The notes under the pieces are model-generated. The model ran no database searches. It was not told the origin of the DNA and was given only the letters and a program-made list of their open reading frames with translations. From JBKPDV01 sp046728075 (GTDB lineage: Bacteria > Acidobacteriota > Thermoanaerobaculia > UBA5066 > Gp7-AA6): a stretch of 14,519 nucleotides of DNA. The translations under genes were made by a program, and so were the position numbers. Shown piece after piece: positions 8,284-14,519 of this stretch (its first letter is position 1; each line of letters begins with the position of its first letter). The stretch is from the NCBI GenBank assembly GCA_046728075.1, contig JBKPDV010000148.1, positions 1 through 14,519 on the forward strand, read 5' to 3'.

Positions 8284-8981
8284 AGGACGGCAGGCTTCCG
8301 CGCGAGCCGATATTTCAGGAGCGCTGCGAGAGCCGAGAGCCCGTCGCGCAGTCGAATCTTCTTGCCCTCGGCGCGGGAGCGCGCGAAGTACGAAACCGGC
8401 ACTTCGAAAATCCGGAAGCCGCCGCGTGCCACCTTGACCGTGATCTCGGCATCCACGCCGAACCCGCTTTCCTGCAGATCGAGAGCCGGGACGACGCGTC
8501 GGTGAAAGGCCTTGTAACAGGTCGCCATGTCGGTCAGATTCAAGTCGGTAATCACGTTGGAAATCAACGTCAGCGCGCGGTTGCCGGCCGTGTGCCAGAA
8601 GTTCTGGACGCGGTTCTCGGCGCTGCCCCGGAAACGGGACCCATAGACCACGTCGGCGCGACCCATCTCGATCGGACGCAGGAGCGCCGGGTAATCGGCC
8701 GGGTCGTATTCGAGGTCCGCGTCCTGGATGATCAGGATCTCCCCGCGCGCCTGGGACAGAGCCGTCGCCAGCGCTTTCCCTTTCCCGCGGTTGCGGTCAT
8801 GCAAGATCACCCGAATTCCGTCATGTCCCTCCTTTGCCCGAAGAATCTCCCGCGTCGCGTCAGTCGATCCGTCGTCGACGACGAGGATCTCCTTCTCGAC
8901 GGGAATCAGCGCAACCTGACGAAGGACTTCGTCGATCGTGCGCGCCTCGTTGTACACAGGCATGAGGACGGACAGCTTCAC
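8280..8981 (-). CDS. GT2 glycosyltransferase, DPM1-like polyprenyl-phosphate sugar synthase, 233 aa
   Basis: A single GT2 domain with MPVYNEARTI (7-16), VVDDGSTDAT (34-43), IIQDADLEYDP (84-94, DAD at 87-89), VVYGSRFRG (111-119) and DMATCYKAF (151-159). Enzymes with this signature usually transfer a sugar from a nucleotide donor to polyprenyl or dolichyl phosphate at the cytoplasmic face. It lacks the C-terminal membrane segments of CsbB-type members and resembles the short soluble DPM1 form. Counting by hand, 125 of the first 210 residues match the GT2 half of the fusion at 6577-5147 without a gap. The start is GTG at 8981; no upstream in-frame start was found. First gene of the operon, divergent from the STT3-like gene, with a TATCAT -10-like hexamer at 8998-8993. 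Confidence 0.9.
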   Translation of the reverse strand: MKLSVLMPVYNEARTIDEVLRQVALIPVEKEILVVDDGSTDATREILRAKEGHDGIRVILHDRNRGKGKALATALSQARGEILIIQDADLEYDPADYPALLRPIEMGRADVVYGSRFRGSAENRVQNFWHTAGNRALTLISNVITDLNLTDMATCYKAFHRRVVPALDLQESGFGVDAEITVKVARGGFRIFEVPVSYFARSRAEGKKIRLRDGLSALAALLKYRLARKPAVL

Positions 8982-8992
8982 GGCTTGGGAAG

Positions 8993-8998
8993 ATGATA
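8993..8998 (-). promoter_or_regulatory. Possible -10 element of the GT2 operon
   Basis: On the minus strand TATCAT (5 of 6 matches to TATAAT) stands 11 bases before the GTG at 8981, just inside the minus-facing heptamer arm. A start about 7 bases downstream would give a leader of only about 5 bases. No -35 element is recognisable at the usual distance. Confidence 0.35.
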
Positions 8999-9002
8999 CA
9001 GA

Positions 9003-9037
9003 AGCTGTCGGCTTTCAGCTCGCAGCTTTCAGCCCGG
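9003..9037 (-). repeat. Heptamer array, minus-facing arm (5 units of GANAGCT)
   Basis: Read on the minus strand, five consecutive 7-bp units run toward the GT2 operon: CCGGGCT, GAAAGCT, GCGAGCT, GAAAGCC and GACAGCT, consensus GANAGCT. The register holds exactly at seven bases across all units. Together with the opposite arm at 9058-9106 it makes an imperfect inverted arrangement around a non-repetitive centre of about 20 bases. Confidence 0.75.
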
Positions 9038-9057
9038 CCCCTCGCGTTTCGGTAAAT

Positions 9058-9106
9058 GTGAGCCGAGAGCTGAGACCGGAGAGCTGTCACCTGATAGCTG
9101 ATAATC
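9058..9106 (+). repeat. Heptamer array, plus-facing arm (about 7 units of GANAGCT)
   Basis: Seven consecutive 7-bp steps run on the plus strand toward the ATG at 9112: GTGAGCC, GAGAGCT, GAGACCG, GAGAGCT, GTCACCT, GATAGCT and GATAATC. The consensus is the same as in the opposite arm but in opposite orientation, so each arm faces its own divergent gene. The last unit differs from GATAGCT in a way that creates GATAAT, a -10-like hexamer. Confidence 0.75.
9100..9105 (+). promoter_or_regulatory. Candidate leaderless -10 element of the STT3-like gene
   Basis: GATAAT matches TATAAT at 5 of 6 positions and lies six bases before the ATG at 9112, so the normal transcription start would fall on or next to the start codon. 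No ribosome site and no clear -35 precede it. The element is the final heptamer unit, and the same layout (GATAMT, six pyrimidine-rich bases, ATG) recurs upstream of the gene at 12780. Confidence 0.45.
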
Positions 9107-9111
9107 CCCTC

Positions 9112-11094
9112 ATGACCCCGCGGCGCGCCGGATTCTTCCTCGGGCTCGCCGCGGCGGTCCTCATCGGGTGCGCGCTGCGCGTCCAGACGCGCGCCCAGCT
9201 CACTTCGGGCGGACGCGTCCACGCCCTGACGTCCGATGACAACTACCATCTGCGCCGGGCTCAGTTCGCCGCTGCTCACTATCCTCGGACAATCGTGTTC
9301 GACCCCTTGATGAATTTTCCAATCGGAGGAGTCCCGATCTGGCCGCCCCTCTTCGACCTCGCTCTGGCCACGCCCGCACGCCTCTTGCACGGAGCCTCGA
9401 CGTCCCCGGAGAGTGTCGAGCAGGGAGCGGCCTGGGTCCCTATCGCTCTGGCGGGGGGAACGATCTTCCTGGCCGGTCTTCTCGGTCGAAGGCTCTTCGG
9501 AGAGATGGGGGGCCTTGTCGTGGCGCTGTTCATGGCCGTCTGCCCGGGCCACATTCTGTGGACTCAGTACGGCCACACGGATCAACACGTCGCGGAATCT
9601 TTCTTCGGGCTTCTCATCCTGTGGCTCTTCGTGCGGAGTCGCGAAAGGCAGACAGTGGCTTGCGAGGTGGCCGTCGGCATCGCCCTCGCGACGGCGACTC
9701 TGGCGTGGCAGGGAGCGATCTACTGGGGGGCTATCCTCGCCCTCGCTCTGACCCTGGAATCGGCCGCGACCAGGCGGAGCGTCTTTCGGGCGGCCGTGAC
9801 GGTCCTTGGCCTTTCCGCCCTCCTCGTCGCCATCGGAACCACACTGTGGCTGCGGGGCTTTCGTCCTCCGATGACGTACATCTCCTTCGGTTTCTTTCAA
9901 CCTCTCTTTCTTGCGGCGCTGGCCGGAGGCGTGATCATTCTCGATACGCTTCTCGTTCGACGAGCCGGCCCTCTGCCCCGCCGCGAGATCGCGCTGCGAG
10001 TCGCCGCGGCCGCTGTCGCGGCTCTCACGATTCTTCCCTGGGCGTCCCCTCTGGCCGTCGGATTAGGCCGGGCGTTCGGCTATGTCGTCGGGGAAACCTC
10101 AGGGGAAATCAGCGGCACCGCGGGATACGTCTCTTACCCGAAGAACTGGCTGAAGGGAATCTTCGAGGCGCGTCCGCTCTTTGCTGACGGGCCCGCATTC
10201 GCGATGCGGCAGCTCTCCTTCGCTTTTTTTCTCTCTCCGTTGGCGGTCTTTCTCTGGATCCGGCGAGCGCGTCGAGGTGACCGGCCCGGAGTCCACGTGG
10301 CGCTGGCGGTCTGGGGCGCGGTGACGCTGCTCCTCGTGATCGCTCAACGGATGAACGTCTATTATGCGGCCCCGCTGGCGGCAATGACGCTGGTCGAGGC
10401 CGCGCGGCTCGCCGCTCGTCTCCCGGTCAACCGCGTCTTGGCTGGACTCGGCGCCGCGGCGATCGCCCTCGGATTGGCGGCGCCGTTTGCCCGATCGACC
10501 CCCGAGGAATTGCGCGCCGTCCACGCGGCCGGCTCCGACCTCTACACCACGCTCGATTGGATGCGCCGGCAGATCCCGCACGTGGTCGATCCCTACGACC
10601 CGCGTCTGCTGACTCCCGCCCATCTCCCGCCGGAGCTTTCCCGGGCGGAATCGGTTCTCGCACCCTGGTCGCTCGGACACCTGATCCTCTATGAAGCGGG
10701 ACTCCCGGTCGTCGCCAACAATTTCGGCTACGGTTTCATCGACTCGCTCGAGTTCTTCCTCGCCGAAAGCGAGGAGGAGGCGCTCTCCATCGCCCGCCGC
10801 CGCCGGGCGCGCTGGGTCCTGGCGAGCGACCTGGTGCCACGGATGAACGATTACGCGAGCTACGTCGGCCGCGCTCCGTCCCTGCGATCGACCGGCGGGA
10901 ATCTGGCTCCGACCGAACGTTACTTCCGCACGCTGCAGTCGCGGCTGTACGATTTCGACGGAGCGGGTTTTCGAACCCCGGCCTTTTCCGTGCCGCCTCT
11001 CGACCACTTCCGCTTGCGCTTTCACTCGCAGAGCGCCATCCGCCGCGGAGGAGGGTGGGTCGCCCGGTGGAAGGTGTTCGAAATCGTTCCCTGA
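9112..11094 (+). CDS. STT3/AglB/PglB-like (GT66) oligosaccharyltransferase homologue, 660 aa
   Basis: This is a probable relative of the single-subunit oligosaccharyltransferases that move lipid-linked glycans to protein. A first membrane segment (7-22) leads to LTSDDNYHLRRA (39-50), equivalent to the D-x-x-YH-x-R motif of the first outer loop. FDPLMNFPIGGVPIWPPLFD (63-82) and YGHTDQHVAESFF (153-165, the second acidic motif) follow; VGETSGEISG (326-335) may supply the Glu of external loop 5. The usual WWDYG motif is not present: at the expected place the protein reads APWSLGH (517-523) before PVVANNFGYGF. ATG at 9112 starts the hydrophobic N-terminus; the upstream open frame is translated repeat. 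The protein could use another acceptor than N-x-S/T sequons. The stop at 11092-11094 directly abuts the convergent neighbour's stop. Confidence 0.8.
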   Translation: MTPRRAGFFLGLAAAVLIGCALRVQTRAQLTSGGRVHALTSDDNYHLRRAQFAAAHYPRTIVFDPLMNFPIGGVPIWPPLFDLALATPARLLHGASTSPESVEQGAAWVPIALAGGTIFLAGLLGRRLFGEMGGLVVALFMAVCPGHILWTQYGHTDQHVAESFFGLLILWLFVRSRERQTVACEVAVGIALATATLAWQGAIYWGAILALALTLESAATRRSVFRAAVTVLGLSALLVAIGTTLWLRGFRPPMTYISFGFFQPLFLAALAGGVIILDTLLVRRAGPLPRREIALRVAAAAVAALTILPWASPLAVGLGRAFGYVVGETSGEISGTAGYVSYPKNWLKGIFEARPLFADGPAFAMRQLSFAFFLSPLAVFLWIRRARRGDRPGVHVALAVWGAVTLLLVIAQRMNVYYAAPLAAMTLVEAARLAARLPVNRVLAGLGAAAIALGLAAPFARSTPEELRAVHAAGSDLYTTLDWMRRQIPHVVDPYDPRLLTPAHLPPELSRAESVLAPWSLGHLILYEAGLPVVANNFGYGFIDSLEFFLAESEEEALSIARRRRARWVLASDLVPRMNDYASYVGRAPSLRSTGGNLAPTERYFRTLQSRLYDFDGAGFRTPAFSVPPLDHFRLRFHSQSAIRRGGGWVARWKVFEIVP

Positions 11095-12675
11095 CTATCG
11101 CCGCGATCCGTAGAGTCGCCAGGCGCCCATCGCCTGACGTCGCTCCGCGGCGGTCCGCGCGGATAAAACGACCTCTCGAAGCTCTCGACGGGAGGGATCC
11201 AGACCCGAGTAGGCTCCGAACACCGCCGCTCGCCAGAGCCTCGCGCCGTAGGCGGGCTCGGGCCGATAGAGGACAGCCCCTCCTGCGAGCGCCAGGCCGA
11301 TCAAAACGCCGGCTACCTGCCTCGAAACACTCAGTCTCGAGGACCGCACCGCGACTGCTGCGGCGGCCAGCGTGACAAGAGCCGGCAGGAGGAGCGAGAG
11401 AACTCGTCCTGCGGAAGCGACGTTGGGCGCCGTCCATCCGCGCGCAAGAAACCAGGCGGCTCCGGTGCCCACCGGCCATGCCAGGTCCGGCGGAAAGTGG
11501 GGCCAGGAGAGCGTCAGAACGAAATGAACGCCGACGGAAAAGAAGGCCGCTCCGAGGAAAAGAGACCGAGAGACGGGTCGGTCGAGGGCATAAGGCAGAG
11601 CCAGCGCAGAAAAAAAGAGCACCGGCAGGAGATAACGGTTGCCGAGGGACCAGCCGGCGTGCCAGTTCGAGTATCCCGTCAGGAGAACGAAATACAGTGC
11701 CGTCGCGGACAGCGCCAGCAGAGCGTCGGCGCGGCGCGCGCCCGATCGCCACCAACGCCAGAACCCGGGAGCCACCCACAGGAAGAACGGAGAAGAGATC
11801 AGCAGTCCGCGATTCGAGTCGAGCAGGTAACGCCAGGCGACCACAGCGCTGGGAAGACCGAATCCGAAATGCTCCTGCCAGCCCAGCCCCGCGTAATTCG
11901 CGCTCGCCTCGCGCGCGGACGAGACCACGAAGGGTGACCCGAAGCAGACGGAGTTGTAAACACCCAGGAGAAGAAGCGGAACGGCGGCGCCGGCGGCGAA
12001 CAACGCCAGCCGATTCCAGGATTTCCGGGATGAGGCCCGCAGTGCCAGCAGCACGCCCACGACAGCCACCGGATACTCGGAGATCGTCGCCCACATCGCC
12101 AGGAATCCGGCCGCGAGGGGAAGGGCCGTCACCCGCCGAACGTGCTCACTGTCCTCGGCGCGGACGAGAAGGTCCCAGGCGAGAAAGAGAAGCGACGCCG
12201 TCCAGGCATGAGAGAAGAAAGTCCGAGAATAAAAGAGAAACGGAGTTCCGAAGGCTGCCGCGAAGGCGACCAGCGGGGCGGCGGGCAGCGGCTCGAGCCG
12301 GACCTGAAATCGCGCGAGCGCGATCGCGCAAACGGAGGAGACCAAGAGGATCCGCAGGAGAAGAAAGATCGGATCCGATGCCGACACGGGCCGGGGAAGG
12401 AAGATTCGAAGGAGTCGATAAACGGGGATCGCGGCCAGGGCCAGGCCCGGGGCCTTGTTGGAGTAGAAGTGCCCTTGTGACGCGGCCTTGTCCTCGTGGT
12501 CGCCGAGGACGGAAATGGCGTGATCGATCGTGAACGTGCCGTCTTCGACGGCCGCGTAGACCATTTCGAAACGAGAGAGCTCGTTGGGGTTGACGAACGG
12601 GGGGAACTGACCCGTGAAAAAGACGCTCAGCAGAGCGAAAGCCCCAACGATCAGGTGACGAGGTCTCAGGGTCAA
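11095..12675 (-). CDS. Unassigned polytopic membrane protein, GT-C-like, 526 aa
   Basis: I do not recognise a named family. The protein opens with a membrane segment (7-21), then FPPFVNPNELSRFEMVYAAV (25-44), IDHAISVLGDHEDKA (50-64) and GHFYSNKAPGLAL (68-80). RTFFSHAWTASLLFLAWDLL (151-170) and NWHAGWSLGNRYLLPVLFF (337-355) follow, with many hydrophobic segments between. The layout and the RYLLP loop resemble GT39/RgtA-D-like glycosyltransferases, but the usual Asp-Glu of the first loop is Asn-Glu here (31-32). TTG at 12675-12673 is the only workable start, since a TAG lies two codons upstream and the next start would remove the first membrane segment. Convergent with the STT3-like gene, divergent from the YfhO-like gene at 12780. 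Activity is inferred from fold and context only. Confidence 0.7.
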   Translation of the reverse strand: MTLRPRHLIVGAFALLSVFFTGQFPPFVNPNELSRFEMVYAAVEDGTFTIDHAISVLGDHEDKAASQGHFYSNKAPGLALAAIPVYRLLRIFLPRPVSASDPIFLLLRILLVSSVCAIALARFQVRLEPLPAAPLVAFAAAFGTPFLFYSRTFFSHAWTASLLFLAWDLLVRAEDSEHVRRVTALPLAAGFLAMWATISEYPVAVVGVLLALRASSRKSWNRLALFAAGAAVPLLLLGVYNSVCFGSPFVVSSAREASANYAGLGWQEHFGFGLPSAVVAWRYLLDSNRGLLISSPFFLWVAPGFWRWWRSGARRADALLALSATALYFVLLTGYSNWHAGWSLGNRYLLPVLFFSALALPYALDRPVSRSLFLGAAFFSVGVHFVLTLSWPHFPPDLAWPVGTGAAWFLARGWTAPNVASAGRVLSLLLPALVTLAAAAVAVRSSRLSVSRQVAGVLIGLALAGGAVLYRPEPAYGARLWRAAVFGAYSGLDPSRRELREVVLSARTAAERRQAMGAWRLYGSRR

Positions 12676-12682
12676 GGTCTAG

Positions 12683-12688
12683 AGTGTA
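12683..12688 (-). promoter_or_regulatory. Possible -10 element for the gene starting at 12675
   Basis: On the minus strand TACACT (4 of 6 matches to TATAAT) lies seven bases before the TTG at 12675, the spacing expected for a leaderless or nearly leaderless transcript. No -35 element is visible, and the bases upstream belong to the heptamer array. Weak on its own; it gains some weight from similar spacing at 9112 and 12780. Confidence 0.3.
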
Positions 12689-12696
12689 GGGGAAGT

Positions 12697-12773
12697 CGGT
12701 AGTCGATAGTCGGCAGTCGGTAGTCCCGAGTCGACGGTCGACAGTCGACAGTGGACAGGGGACAGTCGATACT
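12697..12773 (+). repeat. Heptamer array of 11 units (consensus CGRYAGT)
   Basis: Eleven contiguous 7-bp units fill most of the gap between two divergent genes. The register is kept exactly; units include CGGTAGT, CGATAGT, CGGCAGT, CCCGAGT, CGACGGT, CGACAGT (twice) and GGACAGT. Variation is largely purine at position 3 and pyrimidine at position 4. All units point toward the plus-strand gene, and the last one, CGATACT, ends six bases before its ATG. Three units equal 21 bases, so any reading frame through the array gives a seven-residue repeat, a source of spurious protein calls. Confidence 0.85.
12745..12773 (+). promoter_or_regulatory. Candidate promoter of the YfhO-like gene, embedded in heptamers
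   Basis: TCGACA (12745-12750, 5 of 6 matches to TTGACA) and GATACT (12768-12773, 4 of 6 to TATAAT) are 17 bases apart, the ideal spacing. GATACT is six bases before the ATG at 12780, predicting a leaderless transcript. Both hexamers are made of heptamer-unit sequence. Confidence 0.45.
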
Positions 12774-12779
12774 TCCTTC

Positions 12780-14519
12780 ATGTCTCCAAGGACCCGTGCC
12801 TTTCTCTTTGGGTTGGCCGCGGCTCTCCTGTTCGCGCTTCCGTTGCTGCCGGAGATCCTCGGGACACGCCGGCTCGTTTTCCGCGACGCGCAGATCACGC
12901 ACTGGCCGTGGCGGCGCGTCGCGATGGCGGCTTGGGCGGAAAACCGAGTCCCTTTCATCAATGTTTTCGCCTCCGGCGGACAGCCGATGCTCGCCAATCC
13001 GAACGCCGTCGTGCTGTATCCGACGATTCTCCTGGAGAAAATCCTGCCGGCGGCCTCCGCTTTCAACCTGCACTATCTCCTCCACATCCTCTGGGCACTC
13101 TTTGGCGCGCGGCTGCTCGCGCGGCGGCTGGGTCTCTCCCCGGGCCCCGCGTTCTTTGCCGGAATCGCCTACGCCTTCTCGGGAATGATGCTTTCCTACG
13201 GTTCGGCGTTCGCCAACTCGGCGGCGGCATCCGCATGGCTCCCCTGGTGCGCGGCGGCCTCCTGGGACGTCGCGCGCGCGCGCTCCCTGCCGGCCCGAGT
13301 GCGCTCGAGCGCGGCGGCCGCAATCGCCTTCGCCCTTCAGCTGCTCGCCGGAGAGCCCGCGATCTCCGTTCTGACCCTCGTGTTCGCAGGCGTGCTCGGG
13401 CTCGCCTCGACGCTCTCGGGGCAGAACCGTCGGTGGTATGACACGGCCCGCTTCGTGGGGTGGGGACTTGGTGCGGGACTCGGAGCGGCTGTGCTGGCCG
13501 CTCCGCTTCTTCTGCCACTGGCGGCCGTCCTTCGCTTCACCTACCGCGGGCAGCATCTCTACTCGGAGCGCGCGTTCGGCGCTGCGCCATTTCAGGTCTG
13601 GCGAACCATCGAGTGGCTTTTCCCCCGCTTCTCGGGCGACCCGGGAGCGCTGGGAGCGGGCGCTCACTGGCAATATGCCCTTCACCCCGGGGATCTCGTC
13701 TACATCTGGAGCGTGACCTTCGGCGTCCTGCCTCTCCTGCTCGTTGCCAGCGCCGCCTTGTCGCGAGACTTCTGGGACCGGCGAGCCCACGCGTTGGCTC
13801 TCGGGGCCGCGGTCTCGCTCCTCTTCGCGTTCGGGACGGCGCTGCCCCTCTTCCGTCTGCTTTCGACGATCGAGGCGCTGCGCCGGCTTCGCTATCCGAT
13901 CAAGTTCTATCTGCTGGCAACGATTTGCATGGCGCTGCTGGCGGGTCTGGCCGCGGAAAACTGGAAGCGGCGGCGGGCGGGACGCCGGGAATGGATCTTT
14001 CTTGCCGCGGTTGCGACTCTTTACGGCGCGGCGTTCATCGCCGCGCGTCCCGGAGGAGAGTTGGAGCGGATCGTCGCCCCGCTTCTCTCGGGCCTTTCTG
14101 TCTCTCCCGCGACGCTGCTTCCGAGCATTCGAGCGACTTTCCGCGGGGACGCCGTCTTCGGCCTCGTGACGATTGCGGTCATCGCGCTGGCCATCGTTCC
14201 CAGACGGCGGGCGCCGGGCGAAGGACACTGGCTGGGACTGCTCGCGCTGCTGCTGGCTCTGCCCTGGGGTCTTCCGCTCTTCGTGTCCGCCGACGAGAAA
14301 TCCCTCGAGCGTCCTCCCGCGCTTCTCTCCTCTCTCACGGGCGCCGGGCGGCTCTACGTCTCTCCGAAGCTGCCCGAACTGAACGTGCTCGCGACGGGCA
14401 CGAAGCATCCGAAAATGCCCCCGCGCATCGCCACCTTCGCCCGCGTGCAGATCGAGGAGCTCATCCCGGTGACGGCGTCGCCCTTCGGTATCCGCTACCT
14501 CTTCGATGCGGACCCGGAC
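12780..14519 (+). CDS. YfhO-like GT-C membrane protein, C-terminus cut by window edge
   Basis: The frame is open from ATG at 12780 to the right edge (580 codons, no stop). A membrane segment (7-25) is followed by LVFRDAQITHWPW (32-44, Arg-Asp in the first outer loop), NVFASGGQPMLANPNAVVLYP (61-81), LGLSPGPAFFAGIAYAFSGM, many hydrophobic segments, and LRRLRYPIKFYLL with RYPIK at 371-375. These are YfhO-type signatures, the same layout as the tandem pair at the left end, but the sequence is clearly diverged from them. A large outer domain begins near residue 510 and is cut off. There is no ribosome site, and a -10-like hexamer lies six bases before the ATG, so leaderless translation is likely. 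It probably transfers a lipid-linked sugar to an envelope acceptor. Confidence 0.85.
   Translation, partial: MSPRTRAFLFGLAAALLFALPLLPEILGTRRLVFRDAQITHWPWRRVAMAAWAENRVPFINVFASGGQPMLANPNAVVLYPTILLEKILPAASAFNLHYLLHILWALFGARLLARRLGLSPGPAFFAGIAYAFSGMMLSYGSAFANSAAASAWLPWCAAASWDVARARSLPARVRSSAAAAIAFALQLLAGEPAISVLTLVFAGVLGLASTLSGQNRRWYDTARFVGWGLGAGLGAAVLAAPLLLPLAAVLRFTYRGQHLYSERAFGAAPFQVWRTIEWLFPRFSGDPGALGAGAHWQYALHPGDLVYIWSVTFGVLPLLLVASAALSRDFWDRRAHALALGAAVSLLFAFGTALPLFRLLSTIEALRRLRYPIKFYLLATICMALLAGLAAENWKRRRAGRREWIFLAAVATLYGAAFIAARPGGELERIVAPLLSGLSVSPATLLPSIRATFRGDAVFGLVTIAVIALAIVPRRRAPGEGHWLGLLALLLALPWGLPLFVSADEKSLERPPALLSSLTGAGRLYVSPKLPELNVLATGTKHPKMPPRIATFARVQIEELIPVTASPFGIRYLFDADPD

Noticed and set aside
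8938..9111. N-terminal extension of the STT3-like protein from 8938
   Set aside because: It would translate part of the divergent GT2 gene antisense and then the heptamer arrays; the hydrophobic N-terminus begins at ATG 9112.
8982..9111. Riboswitch or structured leader upstream of the STT3-like gene
   Set aside because: The likely transcription start is at the ATG itself, and the gap is explained by repeat units, leaving no room for an aptamer.
10736..12094. 452-codon minus-strand open frame across the convergent junction
   Set aside because: Arg/Ser/Gly-rich, no recognisable motif, and it overlaps two well-supported genes in other frames; typical of GC-rich DNA.
9003..12773. CRISPR array or insertion-sequence ends as an explanation of the repeats
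   Set aside because: The units are 7 bp with no spacers, no cas genes, no transposase and no target-site duplication.
12672..14408. 578-codon minus-strand open frame opposite the YfhO-like gene
   Set aside because: It is charged, low-complexity and antisense to a clear membrane-protein frame; its end translates the heptamer array into peptides such as DYRLPTIDYRLP.
1..14519. tRNA, rRNA or other RNA genes
   Set aside because: None recognised; every gap is 130 bases or less and is accounted for by promoters, repeats or the hairpin.

Overview
The window is high-GC bacterial DNA, almost entirely coding: nine genes (seven complete, one cut by each edge) and only short intergenic gaps, the longest 130 bases. 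All nine genes encode sugar-transfer machinery: seven polytopic membrane proteins of GT-C or GT-C-like type (three YfhO-like, two GT39-like, one STT3/GT66-like, one unassigned) and two cytoplasmic GT2 (DPM1-like) transferases, one fused to a methyltransferase. Six of the nine genes appear to start with GTG or TTG, and clear Shine-Dalgarno sites are scarce. GC content, start-codon use, the YfhO/GT39 paralogue families and the intergenic heptamer arrays suggest a Gram-negative-type soil or sediment lineage such as Acidobacteriota. That placement is a low-confidence impression, since no marker gene is present.

Layout. (1) Bases 1-3592, minus strand: two tandem YfhO-like genes, the downstream one running off the left edge and overlapping its partner by a TTGA junction. 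(2) Bases 3593-3658: a compact divergent promoter region. (3) Bases 3659-5089, plus: a GT39-like membrane transferase. (4) Bases 5090-5146: a convergent gap holding a strong hairpin. (5) Bases 8981-5147, minus: a three-gene operon of GT2, GT39-like enzyme and GT2-methyltransferase fusion, joined by TTGA and ATGA stop/start overlaps. (6) Bases 8982-9111: a divergent gap made of 7-bp repeats facing outward on both sides. (7) Bases 9112-11094, plus: an STT3-like oligosaccharyltransferase homologue whose stop codon abuts that of the next, convergent gene. (8) Bases 12675-11095, minus: an unassigned GT-C-like membrane protein. (9) Bases 12676-12779: a divergent gap filled by a second heptamer array. 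(10) Bases 12780-14519, plus: a third YfhO-like gene running off the right edge.

Working model (inference). The GT2 enzymes charge a polyprenyl phosphate with a sugar on the cytoplasmic face, and the GT-C membrane proteins use such lipid-linked sugars on the outer face. This is the logic of known CsbB-GtcA-YfhO type three-component systems and of GT39/STT3 enzymes. No GtrA-like flippase, acceptor protein or polysaccharide export gene lies in the window. The most unusual feature is not a gene. Two of the three divergent gaps consist of degenerate heptamer arrays with a shared GAYAG core, and in both the last unit before the plus-strand ATG is altered into a -10-like hexamer six bases from the start codon, which suggests leaderless promoters built from the repeats.
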